Assembly (NCBI GenBank): GCA_005503165.1
Contig: SCNT01000047.1
Coordinates: 1 to 33,007, forward strand
Source of the DNA: Sphingomonadaceae bacterium 3R27E2-A
GTDB lineage: Bacteria > Pseudomonadota > Alphaproteobacteria > Sphingomonadales > Sphingomonadaceae
Reading direction: 5' to 3'
Length of the DNA stretch: 33,007 nt
Shown here: piece after piece, positions 32,475 to 33,007 of the stretch
How positions within the stretch are numbered: position 1 is the first letter of the stretch
How the letters are laid out: the number at the start of each line of letters is the position of its first letter
The notes under the pieces: model-generated
The model's input: only the letters and a program-made list of their open reading frames with translations
Told to the model about the DNA's origin: nothing
Databases searched by the model: none
Translations under genes and position numbers: made by a program

Positions 32475-32714
32475 ATGGGTGGTGCGACGCGCTGGACCGT
32501 CAATGTCGCGCCCGAAACCGACATTGATGTCCGCACATACCTAGCTCAGCGCGGAATGAAAAAGGGCGACCTATCGCGCTTCATTGAAGAGTCCGTGAAA
32601 TGGCGCCTGCTCGATCTTACGCTCGCCGAGGCCCGCGCCGGTTTCGATGACGTCTCGCCGGAAGAGATGAGCCAGTTGATCGATGAAGCGATTGCGGATG
32701 CGCGTCGGAACTGA
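32475..32714 (+). CDS. Ribbon-helix-helix-type antitoxin
   Basis: The 79-aa product starts at ATG 32475, with AGGAG 9 nt upstream; a TTG at 32469 is too close to that site. The N-terminal part (TRWTVNVAPETDIDVRTYLA, then KGDLSRFIEESVKWRLLD) resembles ribbon-helix-helix antitoxins. The C-terminal tail (SPEEMSQLIDEAIADARRN) is the likely toxin-binding part. It is followed 3 nt later by a PIN toxin gene. The pair is a type II toxin-antitoxin module of the putative PIN-family toxin type. Confidence 0.82.
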   Translation: MGGATRWTVNVAPETDIDVRTYLAQRGMKKGDLSRFIEESVKWRLLDLTLAEARAGFDDVSPEEMSQLIDEAIADARRN

Positions 32715-32717
32715 TCA

Positions 32718-32903
32718 ATGCGCGTTGTCATCGACACCAATGTGCTTGTCAGCGCCCTTTTGCACGGGCGGTCGCTTCCCTTTCACCTGATTGCCTTGTG
32801 GTGCCAAGGCAAGATCACCTTAATCACCTCTGCTGAACAGCTAGAGGAAATTCGGCGCGGTACGCGCTATCCCAAACTGCGGGCTCGCTTGAATCTGACG
32901 TGA
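32718..32903 (+). pseudogene. PIN-family toxin, truncated by an insertion sequence
   Basis: The N-terminal 61 residues begin MRVVIDTNVLVSALLHG, with the first PIN Asp at residue 5. They continue SAEQLEEIRRGTRYPKLRAR, which carries conserved Glu residues. Family members are about 130-145 aa, so more than half is missing, including the C-terminal acidic residues. The stop TGA at 32901-32903 belongs to the inserted IS3-family end. The truncated toxin should be inactive while its antitoxin remains. Confidence 0.88.
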
Positions 32904-33007
32904 CCCCCTGATTTTCCTCCAACAGTGATTAGAGTCCGGTCTTGAAGGAAGGACGGACAGATGAAGCGTTTGAGGTTTTCGGAAGAGCAGATCATCGGGG
33001 TGTTGAA
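32896..33007 (+). mobile_element. Left end of an IS3-family (IS407-like) element running off the window
   Basis: TGACCCCCTGATTTTCCTCC begins at 32901; the preceding TGACG (32896-32900) is also shared with the IS end near base 107-112, so the true start is 32896 or 32901. The end is followed by a leader and the start of orfA. It interrupts the PIN-family toxin gene. Only the first 112 or so bases are in view. Confidence 0.85.
32961..33007 (+). CDS. IS3-family OrfA, 5' end only
   Basis: The start is at ATG 32961, with GGAAGGA upstream. The visible protein is MKRLRFSEEQIIGVL, the typical beginning of IS407-group OrfA, an HTH protein that binds the inverted repeats. The remainder lies beyond the window. 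Confidence 0.88.
   Translation, partial: MKRLRFSEEQIIGVL

Noticed and set aside
1..33007. CRISPR array, tRNA or rRNA genes, plasmid origin or oriT
   Set aside because: No regularly spaced repeats, cloverleaf, rRNA-like sequence, iteron set or nick-site motif was recognised by reading both strands. A faint oriT could be missed without computation.

Overview
The window is about 33 kb of accessory DNA from an alphaproteobacterium. GC-rich coding and the style of the Tra proteins suggest a sphingomonad, but this is inference: there is no rRNA or housekeeping gene to confirm it. It reads as part of a conjugative plasmid or integrative conjugative element. No replication, partition, relaxase (TraI) or coupling-protein (TraD) gene is visible.

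Layout. (1) Bases 1-5145 are an insertion-sequence graveyard. It holds the end of an IS3-family element (to about 107/112), an IS481-family transposase gene split by an IS66-family element (610-3198), an intact-looking IS3-family element (3201-4449) sitting on the edge of the IS66, and a decayed 3' fragment of another IS3-family transposase (about 4794-5145). The insertion order is readable from target duplications. (2) An XRE-type regulator (5343-5819, minus) is divergent from the tra operon. The intergenic region carries a perfect operator-like palindrome (5979-6002). (3) Bases 6184-31159, plus strand, are an F-type type IV secretion/conjugative pilus locus: dsbC-like, pilin traA, traL, traE, traK, traB, traV, traC, two small membrane proteins, traW, traU, traN (as two genes), trbC, an S26 signal peptidase, traF, trbB-like thioredoxin, traH and traG. 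Many junctions are ATGA/GTGA overlaps, so translation is probably coupled. A terminator-like hairpin lies between traW and traU, and a strong stem-loop follows the pilin gene.

(4) Between traF and traH the operon is invaded by three toxin-antitoxin-like modules. These are an AbrB/PIN pair on the minus strand inside the 5' part of the trbB-like gene, a small unknown protein plus an AbiEii-family nucleotidyltransferase on the plus strand, and VapBC on the minus strand. The nucleotidyltransferase module is bracketed by two diverged copies of the 3' end of the trbB-like gene. A perfect 17-bp inverted repeat lies just past vapC.

(5) After traG come a convergent two-TM membrane protein (a positional candidate for entry exclusion), a MarR-like regulator, and a ribbon-helix-helix/PIN pair. 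The PIN gene is cut by another IS3-family element that runs off the right edge.

How it fits together: TraL, E, K, B, V and C form the envelope-spanning assembly machine. TraW, U, F, H, TrbC and the thiol-disulfide proteins mature and assemble the pilus. TraN and TraG stabilise mating pairs. The XRE protein may control the operon through the palindrome. The toxin modules probably stabilise the element, and their cluster shows that the traF-traH interval accepts insertions. The most novel candidates are the 91-aa protein/nucleotidyltransferase pair, the in-frame antisense insertion in the trbB-like gene, the split traN, and the possible TraG/exclusion-protein pair.
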